A stretch of DNA of 34,522 nt from Betaproteobacteria bacterium (lineage in GTDB: Bacteria > Pseudomonadota > Gammaproteobacteria > Burkholderiales > Casimicrobiaceae), in assembly GCA_027492485.1 (NCBI GenBank), contig JAPUER010000062.1, forward strand, positions 10,680 to 45,201, read 5' to 3'. The notes under the pieces are model-generated. The model worked only from the letters and a program-made list of their open reading frames with translations. It was not told the origin of the DNA and ran no database searches. Position numbers and translations under genes: made by a program. Below, piece by piece: positions 16,913 through 26,077 of the stretch (position 1 is the first letter of the stretch; every line of letters begins with the position of its first letter).

Positions 16913-17650
16913 TCAGCCTTCGCGCTGCGCGGCGAACAGATAGCCGACGCCACGCAGCGTCAGCAAATGGCGCGGCTGCTTGGGATCATCCTCGATCAGC
17001 GAGCGGATGCGCGAAATGTGCACGTCGATCGAACGGTCGAAAGCCTCCAGCTCCTCGCCCTTGACCATGCGCATCAGTTGCTCGCGCGACAGCACGCGAC
17101 CGGCGTTTTCTGCCAGCGCCAGCAACAAATTGAACTGATGACCGGTTAGCGCGCAGTCCTCGCCGGCTTTGCTGACGCGATGTGCCGCCCGGTCGATCGC
17201 AAGACCGCCAAACACGAGCACATCCGACGTGCCATCGTTGCGCTGGCTACCCGCCCGCCGCAAAATTGCCCGCACCCGCGCCAGCAGTTCGCGCGGCTCG
17301 AACGGCTTCGGCAAGTAGTCGTCGGCGCCAAGTTCGAGGCCGACGATGCGGTCCATCGCATCGCCTCGGGCCGTCAGCATCAGTACCGGCATCTGCGAAC
17401 GCTGGCGCAACGACCGCAGAAAGTCGAAGCCGTCGCCGTCCGGCAGCATGACGTCGAGGATGGCGCCCGCGAAGCCGTCCAGCCCTTCCCGTTGCAGCGT
17501 CGCCTCTGCGCCGGCAATCGTCGGCGCATGCGAAAAGCGGTAACCGTGTGGCGTCAAATAGGCGACGACCATGTCCGCCAGACGCTGGTCGTCATCCAGA
17601 AGCAGCAGGTGGGTCGTCGGATTCAATGCGGACGCTACGGGATTGTTCAC
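16913..17650 (-). CDS. OmpR-family response regulator
   Basis: This 245-aa regulator has an N-terminal receiver and a C-terminal winged-helix DNA-binding domain. Receiver residues are visible: acidic pocket LLLDDDQ (residues 17-22), phospho-acceptor D66 in AILDVMLPDGDG, switch Thr in LMLTARGD, and the lysine in LPKPFEP. The DNA-binding part has the typical ALTGHQFNLLLALAENAGRV, RSIDVHISRIRSLIE and TLRGVGYLF. The start is GTG at 17650, only six bases after the stop of the secreted beta-helix gene, so it appears to be transcribed with that gene. It should phospho-relay with the histidine kinase downstream. Its targets are unknown, but regulation of its own operon is plausible. Confidence 0.95.
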   Translation of the reverse strand: MNNPVASALNPTTHLLLLDDDQRLADMVVAYLTPHGYRFSHAPTIAGAEATLQREGLDGFAGAILDVMLPDGDGFDFLRSLRQRSQMPVLMLTARGDAMDRIVGLELGADDYLPKPFEPRELLARVRAILRRAGSQRNDGTSDVLVFGGLAIDRAAHRVSKAGEDCALTGHQFNLLLALAENAGRVLSREQLMRMVKGEELEAFDRSIDVHISRIRSLIEDDPKQPRHLLTLRGVGYLFAAQREG

Positions 17651-17656
17651 GGCATG

Positions 17657-19669
17657 TCATTGAACTGTAGCAGCAGTTGTTGCGCAGAACGCGATTCCTT
17701 CGTCCGCCCAGCCGGCGGCCGTCATGCTGCTTTGGGTGGTGACCGAAGTCGAATAGCGGTGATTCGGGGTTTTGCCGCCGGCTGCCGCGCGGAAGCTCCG
17801 GTAAATCGGCACCGGTGCGGTCGCGGGGCAGCTCGTTGTCGTTGCCGCCTTGTAGATTGCGAAGTCGTAGCCTTCATTGCTGAAACCGGTGACGGTGCCG
17901 GCCGCGATTGCGCTGGCAATGAGCGCGCAGTCGGTCGCCCTGAAACCGTAGAAATGCGAGCTGGTGAACGGTGAGGCGATGCTGATGTAGTAGCGGCACA
18001 CCGAGTCCTCGGCGGCGGTCAGGTCGGACGCAAGCGCCGACTTTGCCTGAAACGTGGCGCCACTGCGGCGAAAGCCGGCGGTGTTGTCGAGCAGGTATTG
18101 CTCATCCGGACGCCCGCTGACGAACCAGGCATCCAGTGCCGTGTTGTAAAACTCGGCCACCGTCACGATGGTCGGGTTGTACTCGAACGCGCCCATATCG
18201 ACGGTGCTGCCGTAGCTGCGCTGAAAACCGCTGCCACGCTGGTCGGCGCTGAGGCTGACGCCGTTGCTGCCGGTGTCGATCGCCGGACTGGTCGCAGCCA
18301 GCGCGTGGGTGCGGGTGTTGCCACCGTTGAATGCGAGGGCGAGCAATTTCGGGTCGCTGCCGGTCAGGTTGCCGCTGCCCGAGATGGTTGCGTCGCTGCG
18401 CCGCACCAGGCTGGTGGTCACCGCCCAGTTGGTCGCGAAACTGGCGCCGGCATTGCTCAAATCGTAGTAACTGCTGGAACCGGTGTTGGTCATGGCGACG
18501 ATCGAACTGTCGATGCCATACGTCGGCTCGCGCGTGGTGGTGCTGGCGCCCGCTACGGTGCACGCAGAGCGCGTGATGGCGGCGCCACTGCTGGCGGTGC
18601 GGAGGCTGTTGTAAGCGATCGTACTGTTGTCGACAGACAGCCCGGCATTGCCGGCGACGGCGATGGCCGCGGCGTTGCCACTGGCACCGCTGACGACGTT
18701 GCCGGACACGGTTGCGTTCACCAGCGCGAGCGTCGTCTCGGTGGCCGACGTCTGCGCCGACGCGCTGGCGTTGGCGTGATTGATGCCGCCGCCGGCCAAT
18801 GCGGCGCTGTTGTCGGCAACCTCACTGTTCTGCACCAGCACCGAGGCGGCGACCAGACCGCTCTTCGACGGGTACGTTACGTAGATGCCACCACCCGATG
18901 CGCCGGTCGCGGTGTTGCCGACGATGCGGCTCTGGTTGATGCTGACGGTCGCAGGGCCGGCGATCGCAATGCCACCGCCCGAGCGCACGGCCGTGTTGCC
19001 GCTGACGGTACTTGCCGAGATGGTGACCGCCGCTGCGCTGCCCGCCGCCAGCGTTGCTTCGTAGCCAACGTAGAGCCCGCCGCCCAGCGCCTGCGTCGTA
19101 GCGGCCGCACAGCCGGTGCTGTTGCCGCTGACGGTGGTTCCCGCCAGCGTCAGTGTCTGGCCGCTGCGGCGCATCGCCCAGGCCAGCGCGCCGCCGTTGC
19201 GAGCCGCCGTGTTGCCGCTGAGCACGACGTTGGTGAGGGTCAGCGATTCGGTCGCGAGGATGGCGCCGCCCGAGCCGCCGGACGGGGTTGGACAGGTGCC
19301 GCTGGCGGCGCCCCGGCTCAACGTCATGCCGCTCAGCGCGACCGGCGCGTCGGCAGCACTGCTGCCGGCGACGATGCTGAATATGCGCGAGCTGCCGTTG
19401 CCGCTGATGGTGAGGCTTGCCGCGCCCGGCCCGACAAGGTTGAGGCTTTTGGCGATGGCGATCTCGCCACCGGTCAGCGTGAGCGTACCGCTCGCCGTGA
19501 TATTGATGATGTCGCCTGCCGCAGCCGATGCGACGGCGGCGCGCAGACTGCCGCTGCCGCTATCGGCCAGCGAGGCGACATTGATCGTTGCGGCGTTGCT
19601 GGTGGCCGTTGCGCCGAATGCGGCAAACGCCGCGAGACGGGCCGCGCGAGCGAGTGGATGGTGATGCAT
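17657..19669 (-). CDS. Secreted parallel beta-helix protein with DUF5648-like C-terminus
   Basis: The product is 670 aa, starting at ATG 19669 after an excellent ribosome binding site, CAGGAGACCTC. A signal peptide, MHHHPLARAARLAAFAAFGA plus TATSNA, is followed by NVASLADSGSGSLRAAV, the opening seen in 'choice-of-anchor Q' and related beta-helix proteins. The central 400 residues repeat short units with SGNTA, GGGI and NSTI patterns, as in parallel beta-helices. The last 170 residues or so change character: AEFYNTALDAWFVSG, paired cysteines, PVPIYRSFRA, PNHRYST and GWADEGIAFC. This resembles the DUF5648 lectin-like repeat. Probable role: surface or extracellular binding or carbohydrate interaction; no catalytic residues can be assigned. 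It is a paralogue of the gene 18 bases upstream. Confidence 0.85.
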   Translation of the reverse strand: MHHHPLARAARLAAFAAFGATATSNAATINVASLADSGSGSLRAAVASAAAGDIINITASGTLTLTGGEIAIAKSLNLVGPGAASLTISGNGSSRIFSIVAGSSAADAPVALSGMTLSRGAASGTCPTPSGGSGGAILATESLTLTNVVLSGNTAARNGGALAWAMRRSGQTLTLAGTTVSGNSTGCAAATTQALGGGLYVGYEATLAAGSAAAVTISASTVSGNTAVRSGGGIAIAGPATVSINQSRIVGNTATGASGGGIYVTYPSKSGLVAASVLVQNSEVADNSAALAGGGINHANASASAQTSATETTLALVNATVSGNVVSGASGNAAAIAVAGNAGLSVDNSTIAYNSLRTASSGAAITRSACTVAGASTTTREPTYGIDSSIVAMTNTGSSSYYDLSNAGASFATNWAVTTSLVRRSDATISGSGNLTGSDPKLLALAFNGGNTRTHALAATSPAIDTGSNGVSLSADQRGSGFQRSYGSTVDMGAFEYNPTIVTVAEFYNTALDAWFVSGRPDEQYLLDNTAGFRRSGATFQAKSALASDLTAAEDSVCRYYISIASPFTSSHFYGFRATDCALIASAIAAGTVTGFSNEGYDFAIYKAATTTSCPATAPVPIYRSFRAAAGGKTPNHRYSTSVTTQSSMTAAGWADEGIAFCATTAATVQ

Positions 19670-19687
19670 GAGGTCTCCTGGCAGCAA

Positions 19688-21379
19688 TTACGGCAGACTG
19701 AACCCGCAATTGGTATTGAGGTGGTTGCGAACGGCCGCCCAGGTGGGGCGGGTGCCGAGCGTGTTGATGGCGCCGCTGATGACGGCGTCGCCGGCGTAGC
19801 CAAGCAGGATGCGGGCGAGCATCAGGCCGTCGGTGGCGGCGAGCAGATTGCCATCGCCATCGAGATCGAAACTGCAGCCGCCGGTCGCGGCGGCAGTCAG
19901 GGTTGCTTCGTAGGCGCCGATATCGGGCGTGCCACCGAAAACACGCACCCCGCCGCGCTGGTCGGCGGCCAGGCCGAGCGGATTGCTGCCGGCGTTGAGC
20001 GCGGGGCTGGTCGCCACCAGCGCATGCGAACGGGTGCTGCCGCCGTTCCAGCCGAGCGCCATCAGCTGCGGGTCAACCCCGGTCAGGTTAGCGCTGCCGC
20101 TTAGCGTGACTGCGGTCTGGCGCACCAGACTCTGATTCGCGCTCCAGGCGTTGGCAAAGGAAAGGCCGCCATCCGACAAATCGGCGTAGCCATTGGCGCC
20201 GCCGCTGGTCATGGCAACGATGGTGCTGGCAAGGGTTGCCAGCGGCTCCGTGCTTACGCTGCACAGCGAGCGCACGATGCCGGCGCCGCTGGCGTTGGCA
20301 GCCGCTTCATTGTGCGCGACCGTGCAGTTGTTGAGGGTCAGCGCGACATTGCCGGCCAGACTCACCGCCGCGCCGTCACCTGCGGTTCCCCGCACGACAT
20401 TGCCCGACACGGTGCTGTTGGTCAGCGTGACGCCGCTGCGCCGGGCGTTCGCCTGCTGCGTGCTGGCCAGATTGGCCGCAGCAATGGCGCCGCCAGCGAG
20501 CGCTGCAACGTTGTTCGATAGCTCGCTCGCGTTGAAACCGGCGCTCGGTGTCGCGACCGTGCTCGCACCCGGCGCCACGACATAGGCGCCACCGCCATAA
20601 CCGGTGATGGCACTGTTGCCAACGATGCGGGTGGACGCCACCGAAACTGCGAGCGGCCCCGCCAGCGCAACGCCACCACCGTGTCGCTGGGCACTGTTGC
20701 CGAGCAGACCGACGGTGGCGAGGGTCACGGTGCCCTGGGCGCTGCTGTCGACCGTGGCGTCATACCCGGCAAAAAGTCCGCCGCCGATGCCCCCAGCTGT
20801 GGCGTTGGCGCAGCCGGCACTGTTACCGGCGAGGCGCACATTGCCGAGCGCAAGCGTCTGACCGTTTCGGCGCATCGCCCAGGCCAGGCCGCCGCCGTTG
20901 CGCGCTGCGTAGCTATCGGTGATGACAACGTCGGTCAGCGTCAACGATTCGGTCGCGGCAAGCGCACCGCCCGAGCCGGTCGTCGGCGCCGGGCAAGAGC
21001 CCGCCGCGTAGCCGTTGGCGAGCGTGACGCCGCTGATGGTCACGGGCGCGTCGGCGGCGCCGGCAATGGTGGCCGAAACCTTGAAAACACGCGACGTACC
21101 GTTGCCGCTGATGGTCAGCACGGCGCTGCCTGGCCCGGCAATGGTGAGTGACTTGGTGATCGGGATTTCGCCACTGGTCAAGGTGAGCGTTCCGGTCGCC
21201 GCAATGGTGACGCTATCGCCTGCCGAGGCGGCGGCGACGACCGCGCGCAGCGAGCCGCTGCCGCTGTCGGCGAGCGAGCTCACGGTGTAGCTGGCGGCGT
21301 GCGCAAGCGGCGCCGCCAATGCCAGCGAAATCATTGCGCCGTACAGCGTGGCGGACACAGCGAAGGGCCGTGGTTGCAT
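19688..21379 (-). CDS. Secreted parallel beta-helix protein with dockerin-like C-terminus
   Basis: The product is 563 aa; ATG at 21379 follows GGAGGCCGCC. The signal peptide ends around AAPLAHA (residue 28). The mature start, SYTVSSLADSGSGSLRAVV, and the long beta-helix body closely track the downstream paralogue block by block (GGALAATESLTLTDVV, GGGLAWAMRRNGQTL, NSTVSGNVV). The final 62 residues differ: CSFDLDGDGNLLAATDGLML followed by ARILLGY is a calcium-binding dockerin/EF-hand-like loop with helix. No scaffoldin or cohesin is visible here, so the module may simply stabilise or anchor the protein. It is likely secreted to the surface. It lies between the dioxygenase-like gene (12-base gap) and its paralogue (18-base gap), consistent with tandem duplication in an operon. 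Confidence 0.86.
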   Translation of the reverse strand: MQPRPFAVSATLYGAMISLALAAPLAHAASYTVSSLADSGSGSLRAVVAAASAGDSVTIAATGTLTLTSGEIPITKSLTIAGPGSAVLTISGNGTSRVFKVSATIAGAADAPVTISGVTLANGYAAGSCPAPTTGSGGALAATESLTLTDVVITDSYAARNGGGLAWAMRRNGQTLALGNVRLAGNSAGCANATAGGIGGGLFAGYDATVDSSAQGTVTLATVGLLGNSAQRHGGGVALAGPLAVSVASTRIVGNSAITGYGGGAYVVAPGASTVATPSAGFNASELSNNVAALAGGAIAAANLASTQQANARRSGVTLTNSTVSGNVVRGTAGDGAAVSLAGNVALTLNNCTVAHNEAAANASGAGIVRSLCSVSTEPLATLASTIVAMTSGGANGYADLSDGGLSFANAWSANQSLVRQTAVTLSGSANLTGVDPQLMALGWNGGSTRSHALVATSPALNAGSNPLGLAADQRGGVRVFGGTPDIGAYEATLTAAATGGCSFDLDGDGNLLAATDGLMLARILLGYAGDAVISGAINTLGTRPTWAAVRNHLNTNCGFSLP

Positions 21380-21391
21380 GGCGGCCTCCGG

Positions 21392-22264
21392 CTATGCGGC
21401 GATGCCGACCGTCAGCGTCGAGGTGTAGCCGGCCGCGACACTACCGACCAGGGTAGCCAGTTGCGTGCTGTAGCTGTCGCTGAAGACGTTGTCCGTTGCC
21501 GGGTTGCTGGCGGCGTGGTTGGCTGCGCTGTTGCCATACGTGCTGCTGCCCGCGGCGGCATAGAACGCCGTCAACGTACTGCGGTCGTAGGTCAGTTGTG
21601 ACGTCTTCAGCGCGCTGGCGCCGGAGGTCGCGGCGGTGCTGAGTGAACGATAAATTTCGAAGTGAATGTGCGTAACGCGCCCGGAATAGCAACCGGGAAC
21701 GATGGTGCTGAACGTCACGCTGCCGCTGGCGTCGGTCTGCTGTACGCCACGCAGGAAGTTTTCCGCGGTCACGCCGCTCGAATACATCGAATAGAGGCCG
21801 TTGGCCGTGCAGTGCCAGAGGTAGATGGCGTAGCCGGCAAGACTGGCGCAACTGCCGTTGGTGTTGACCAGTTGCAGCGTTTGCGTGAGTGGCACGCCAG
21901 CGGCAACGTTGCTGCCGGAAGTGCCGAAGCTGGACCGGATGTCGCTGCGCACAATGCCGGACTGGGTGAGCACATTCGGGCCGTTGGTGCCGTCGCCGGG
22001 ATAGGGGCCACCGGTCTCGGTCGGGATGACGGTGCAACTGCTGACCGTGGTGCCGCCGGAGAAGATGGTCTCGCCGTCGACGGCCTCGCCACAACCCACT
22101 GCGGCCATCGCACCCAGCGGTGACAGGATCAGGCCGGCGCCACCCAGGCGACGCAGCGCGTTGCGGCGGGAGAGGCGCTGCCGTGCCTGCAGATCGGCCA
22201 GCACGTCCGGTAGGCTCTTGTCATGATCGTTGTCGTGGCTGTCGTTGGGCAATCGGTTCGTCAT
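21392..22264 (-). CDS. Tat-exported intradiol ring-cleavage dioxygenase-like protein
   Basis: The product is 290 aa from ATG 22264, which follows AGGAG ten bases upstream. The N-terminus carries a Tat motif, SRRNALRRLGGAGLILSPLG, and a possible lipobox Cys at 58 (AAVGC), so it is likely exported and may be membrane-anchored. The core matches protocatechuate-3,4-dioxygenase-type intradiol enzymes: TETGGPYPGDG, YLWHCTANGLYSMYSSG and TIVPGCYSGRVTHIHFEIY. Predicted Fe(III) ligands are Y158, Y193, H199 and H201, all present. Such exported relatives have little-known substrates; no cytosolic aromatic pathway is nearby. It is the first gene of the set that continues through two beta-helix proteins and a two-component system. 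It is divergent from the decarboxylase gene. Confidence 0.88.
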   Translation of the reverse strand: MTNRLPNDSHDNDHDKSLPDVLADLQARQRLSRRNALRRLGGAGLILSPLGAMAAVGCGEAVDGETIFSGGTTVSSCTVIPTETGGPYPGDGTNGPNVLTQSGIVRSDIRSSFGTSGSNVAAGVPLTQTLQLVNTNGSCASLAGYAIYLWHCTANGLYSMYSSGVTAENFLRGVQQTDASGSVTFSTIVPGCYSGRVTHIHFEIYRSLSTAATSGASALKTSQLTYDRSTLTAFYAAAGSSTYGNSAANHAASNPATDNVFSDSYSTQLATLVGSVAAGYTSTLTVGIAA

Positions 22265-22428
22265 TGCTGAAACTCCTGTGGCAATTGTTTTGTCGCGGCG
22301 GCGGGCATCGCAGTCTGCCGCAAAAGCTATGATGCGAACATTGTTCGGGTTGTGTTGTAAGCACGCATTGCCCGCAGGTAAAGTTTTGTAAAGTGTCGCT
22401 TCAGCCCGACACGTCACTGGAAACGCAC
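22265..22428. promoter_or_regulatory. Divergent intergenic region between dioxygenase-like gene and decarboxylase
   Basis: These 164 bases separate two divergently transcribed genes, so at least one promoter each way is expected. The right part is A/T-richer than its surroundings (TAAAGTTTTGTAAAG near 22379-22393). I cannot assign -35/-10 boxes with confidence. Confidence 0.35.
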
Positions 22429-24672
22429 ATGAAATTTCGCTTCCCCGTTGTCATCATCGATGAAGACTGGCGCGCCGAATCGGCATCCGGTCTCGGTATC
22501 CGCGCGCTCGCCAAGGCGCTCGAAGACGAAGGGATGGAAGTGGTGGGCGGGTTCACCTACGTCGACGTCGGCATGGTGGCCAATCAGGCGGCGCGTGCGT
22601 CTGCCTTCGTGGTGTCGATCGACGACGAGGAGATCAACGAGGACGGCGAGGAGAGTACGGCCGTCATCGAGCTGAAAAAATTCATCGAAGCAACGCGCAA
22701 GCGCAACGCCGACGTGCCGATCTTCCTGTTCGGCGAAACGCGCACCTCGCAACACCTGCCCAACGAGATCCTCAAGGAGCTGCACGGCTTCATCCACATG
22801 TTCGAGGACACGCCGGAATTCACGGCGCGGATGATCGTGCGCGAAGCGACCAAGTATCTGAGCGCTTTGCCGCCGCCGTTCTTCAAGGCACTGGTCGAAT
22901 ACGCGCGGGATGGTTCCTATTCGTGGCACTGCCCCGGTCACTCGGGCGGCGTGGCGTTTCTCAAGAGCCCCGTGGGCCAGATGTTCCACCAGTTTTTCGG
23001 CGAGAACATGCTGCGCGCCGACGTCTGCAACGCGGTGGAGGAGCTTGGGCAATTGCTCGATCACACCGGGCCGGTGGCGGCGAGCGAGCGCAACGCCGCG
23101 CGTATCTTCGGCGCCGATCACCTGTTCTTTGTGACCAATGGCACCAGTACCTCGAACAAGGTGGTGTGGCATGCCAACGTGGCGCGCGACGACATCGTGC
23201 TGGTCGACCGCAACTGCCACAAGAGCATCTTGCACGCGATCATGATGACCGGCACGGTGCCGATCTTCCTGCAGCCGACGCGCAACCACTTCGGCATCAT
23301 CGGACCGATCACGCGCGACCAGTTCTCGCGCGAATCGATCCAAAACAAGATCAACGCCCACCCGCTGGTCAAGGACAAAAACGCCAAGCCGCGGGTGATG
23401 ACCATCACGCAAAGCACCTATGACGGCGTGCTCTACAACGTCGAGACCATCAAGAAGGAGCTGCAGGGCTACGTCGAGAACCTGCACTTCGACGAGGCCT
23501 GGCTGCCGCACGCCGCGTTCCATCCGTTCTATCAGGACATGCACGCCATCGGCCCCGGTCGCAAGCCATGCGAGGATTCGATGGTGTTTGCGACGCAGAG
23601 CACGCACAAGCTGCTGGCCGGTCTCTCGCAGGCGTCGCAGATTCTGGTGCAGGATGCCGAGCATCTGAAGCTCGACTTCACTCGCTTTAACGAGGCGTAC
23701 CTGATGCACACCTCCACTTCGCCGCAGTACGCCATCATCGCGAGCTGTGACGTGGCGGCGGCCATGATGGAACAGCCCGGCGGTGGCGCGCTGGTCGAGG
23801 AGAGCATCAGCGAAGCGCTCGACTTCCGTCGCGCGATGGCGAAGGTCGACAAGGAATTCGGCAAGGATTGGTGGTTCAAAACCTGGGGGCCGACCAAATT
23901 CGACTCCCATGGCTCGGGCAAGCGCGAGGAGTGGTTCCTGAAGCCTGGCGACAAGTGGCATGGCTTCGGCGACATCGCGCCGGGATTCAACATGCTCGAC
24001 CCGATCAAGGCGACCATCGTTACGCCGGGGCTCGATGTCAACGGCCGCTTTTCGAAGCAGGGTATCCCGGCCTCGCTGGTCACCAAGTACCTGGCTGAGC
24101 ATGGTGTGGTGGTTGAGAAGACGGGTCTTTACAGTTTCTTCGTGATGTTCACCATCGGCATCACCAAGGGCCGTTGGAACTCGCTGGTCACCGAGCTGCA
24201 GCAGTTCAAGATGGATTACGACCAGAACCAGCCGTTGTGGCGCGTGATGCCGGAATTCGTGCACGCGCATCCGCAGTACGAGCAGGTGGGTTTGCGCGAC
24301 CTCGCGCAGCGCATCCACGAGGCCTATCGCAAATACGACGTAGCGCGCGTAACGACCGAGATGTATCTGTCGCCGATGGAGCCGGCGATGAAGCCGAGCG
24401 ATGCCTTCGAACATCTCGCCCATCGCACGGTCGATCGCGTGCCGGTCGACGAACTGCTCGGGCGCGTCACCGCAATGCTGGTGACCCCCTACCCGCCCGG
24501 CATTCCGCTGCTGCTCCCCGGCGAGCGCTTCAACAAGACGATCGTCGATTACCTCAAGTTCGCCCGCGAATTCAACACGCTGCTGCCGGGGTTTGATACC
24601 GATGTGCACGGCTTGGTGATGGAGCACGACAAGGGCGTGGAGCGGTATTTTGTGGATTGCGTGAGGGCGTGA
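22429..24672 (+). CDS. Arg/Lys/Orn decarboxylase, PLP-dependent, large form
   Basis: The product is 747 aa. It belongs to the large fold-type-I decarboxylases (AdiA, LdcC/CadA, SpeC/SpeF family) that convert arginine, lysine or ornithine to agmatine, cadaverine or putrescine. An N-terminal receiver-like wing domain (about 1-130) precedes the PLP core. The core includes SWHCPGHSGGVAF, LFFVTNGTSTSNKVV, HFDEAWLPHAAFHPFY and the PLP lysine K394 in FATQSTHKLLAGLSQ. The C-terminal domain ends near TLLPGFDTDVHGLVMEHDKG. ATG at 22429 follows TGGAAACGCAC; the longer open frame adds only 12 non-conserved residues. Substrate specificity cannot be read reliably; betaproteobacterial members are often annotated simply as Arg/Lys/Orn decarboxylase. 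Role: polyamine supply or acid resistance. Confidence 0.94.
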   Translation: MKFRFPVVIIDEDWRAESASGLGIRALAKALEDEGMEVVGGFTYVDVGMVANQAARASAFVVSIDDEEINEDGEESTAVIELKKFIEATRKRNADVPIFLFGETRTSQHLPNEILKELHGFIHMFEDTPEFTARMIVREATKYLSALPPPFFKALVEYARDGSYSWHCPGHSGGVAFLKSPVGQMFHQFFGENMLRADVCNAVEELGQLLDHTGPVAASERNAARIFGADHLFFVTNGTSTSNKVVWHANVARDDIVLVDRNCHKSILHAIMMTGTVPIFLQPTRNHFGIIGPITRDQFSRESIQNKINAHPLVKDKNAKPRVMTITQSTYDGVLYNVETIKKELQGYVENLHFDEAWLPHAAFHPFYQDMHAIGPGRKPCEDSMVFATQSTHKLLAGLSQASQILVQDAEHLKLDFTRFNEAYLMHTSTSPQYAIIASCDVAAAMMEQPGGGALVEESISEALDFRRAMAKVDKEFGKDWWFKTWGPTKFDSHGSGKREEWFLKPGDKWHGFGDIAPGFNMLDPIKATIVTPGLDVNGRFSKQGIPASLVTKYLAEHGVVVEKTGLYSFFVMFTIGITKGRWNSLVTELQQFKMDYDQNQPLWRVMPEFVHAHPQYEQVGLRDLAQRIHEAYRKYDVARVTTEMYLSPMEPAMKPSDAFEHLAHRTVDRVPVDELLGRVTAMLVTPYPPGIPLLLPGERFNKTIVDYLKFAREFNTLLPGFDTDVHGLVMEHDKGVERYFVDCVRA

Positions 24673-25215
24673 TCCCACCGCCCTTCGTTCGTGGTGAGCG
24701 TGTCGAACCGAACCATGAACACACTTTTTCCCCTCCCCTTGAAGGGGAGGGTTGGGGCGGGGAAGGGGCTCGGTTGCGTTCTCGGTAACAGCTGCGTGTG
24801 CGACCAGCGCGCTCTATGGCCGCGCAGGACCGGTCACCTTTTTGCTTCACCAAAAAGGTGACCCCCGGGATTCGCCGTTTCCCTGCGGTGCTCGCAACGC
24901 GCGGGGTCCGCGCAACATTCGGGCGAAAACGTAGCCGCGTAGCGGCGGGGCTTCAGTGCAGGCTAACTTGCACAGCAAGTTAAGCGAAGCGGACAGAACT
25001 AATTGTGCGGGTCCCGCGCGGCATGGCGCGCTGGTGACCCGCCAACCAAGCTTGATCTTTCAGCCATCAGACCCTTCGACAAGCTCAGGGCGAACAGCAA
25101 GTGTGCTGCCGCCCCTGCGCGCCTGGATAGCCCGCCAGTTAGACGCTTTCCCGCAAATCCGCGACAATCTCGCCCTCACGAGAAAACGGAGCGGGTTACC
25201 CGCCCAACGCTGCCC
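24673..25215. repeat. Repeat-rich intergenic region
   Basis: No gene is seen in these 543 bases. They hold several inverted repeats: REP-like inverted copies at 24687-24709 (GTTCGTGGTGAGCGTGTCG and on) and 25072-25095 (CCCTTCGACAAGCTCAGGGC and on); CCCTCCCCTT-G-AAGGGGAGGG at 24731-24751; GGTCACCTTTTTG / CAAAAAGGTGACC at 24832-24863 with a six-base loop; and AACTTGC-ACA-GCAAGTT at 24965-24981. These short elements are the kind dispersed in many proteobacterial genomes. One may end decarboxylase transcription. The promoter for accD should also lie here but is not obvious. Confidence 0.6.
24832..24863. repeat. Perfect 13-bp inverted repeat hairpin
   Basis: GGTCACCTTTTTG and CAAAAAGGTGACC are perfectly complementary arms around the six-base loop CTTCAC. 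The stem is stable and reads the same on both strands. It lies about 160 bases past the decarboxylase stop. It may act as a bidirectional terminator or be one copy of a dispersed palindromic element. Confidence 0.6.
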
Positions 25216-26064
25216 ATGTCCTGGATCGAAAAAATCATTCCGTCGGTGAAAGGCGATTCCGGCCCCAAGCGTGGCGTGCCGGAGGGCCTCTGGCTGAAAT
25301 GCCCGTCCTGCGATACCGTGCTCTACACCTCGGACGTCGAGAAGAACCAGCACGTCTGCATGAAGTGCAACTACCACATGCGGATCGGCGCGCGGACACG
25401 GTTTGCGGCGCTGCTCGACGAAGCGGGGCGCAAGGAGATCGCCGCCGACGTGACGCCGGTGGATTCGCTGAAGTTCAAGGACAGCAAGAAATACCCCGAC
25501 CGTCTGAAGCAGGCGACCGAGGCGACCGGCGAGACCGATGCGCTGGTGGTGATGCAAGGCGCGATCGAGAAGGTGCCGGCGGTGGTGGCCTGCTTCGAGT
25601 TCGAGTTCATGGGCGGCTCGATGGGTTCGGTGGTTGGCGAGCGTTTCGCGCGTGGCGTCGATGCCGCGATCAAGGCGAAATGCGGCTTCGTGTCGATTGC
25701 CGCCTCGGGCGGCGCGCGCATGCAGGAGGGCCTGGCCTCGCTGATGCAGATGGCCAAGACCACGGCGCGGCTGGCCGAGCTGGCCGAGAAAAAACTGCCC
25801 TACATCAGCGTGCTGACCGACCCGACGATGGGCGGCGTGTCGGCGAGCTTCGCCTTCGTCGGCGACGTGGTGATCGCCGAGCCGGGCGCGCTGGTGGGCT
25901 TCGCCGGGCCGCGCGTGATCGAGCAGACGGTGCGCGAGAAATTACCCGAGGGTTTTCAGCGCGCCGAGTTCCTGCTCGACAAGGGTGCCATCGACCTGAT
26001 CGTCGATCGCCGCCAATTGCGACCGACGCTGGCGAAACTGCTGACTTCGCTGCGGACTGGCTGA
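25216..26064 (+). CDS. accD: Acetyl-CoA carboxylase carboxyltransferase subunit beta
   Basis: AccD and AccA form the carboxyltransferase that makes malonyl-CoA, the committed step of fatty-acid synthesis. The 282-aa product has the N-terminal zinc ribbon C29-x2-C32 and C48-x2-C51 (CPSC, CMKC). The crotonase-like core includes [40 protein letters not shown] and [15 protein letters not shown] at 25216 gives the standard N-terminus, [10 protein letters not shown]; the longer frame upstream runs through repeat sequence and is not coding. It begins the conserved series accD-folC-SPOR-cvpA-purF-metZ. In many Burkholderiales trpF-trpB-trpA precede it; here the decarboxylase and a repeat-rich gap do. 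Confidence 0.97.
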   Translation: MSWIEKIIPSVKGDSGPKRGVPEGLWLKCPSCDTVLYTSDVEKNQHVCMKCNYHMRIGARTRFAALLDEAGRKEIAADVTPVDSLKFKDSKKYPDRLKQATEATGETDALVVMQGAIEKVPAVVACFEFEFMGGSMGSVVGERFARGVDAAIKAKCGFVSIAASGGARMQEGLASLMQMAKTTARLAELAEKKLPYISVLTDPTMGGVSASFAFVGDVVIAEPGALVGFAGPRVIEQTVREKLPEGFQRAEFLLDKGAIDLIVDRRQLRPTLAKLLTSLRTG

Positions 26065-26077
26065 CAGCGCGGCCATC

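Noticed and set aside
22414-24678. A 754-codon open frame on the minus strand opposite the decarboxylase
   Set aside because: It is a GC-driven shadow; the plus strand holds the conserved PLP enzyme motifs, and the minus product has shadow-like composition.
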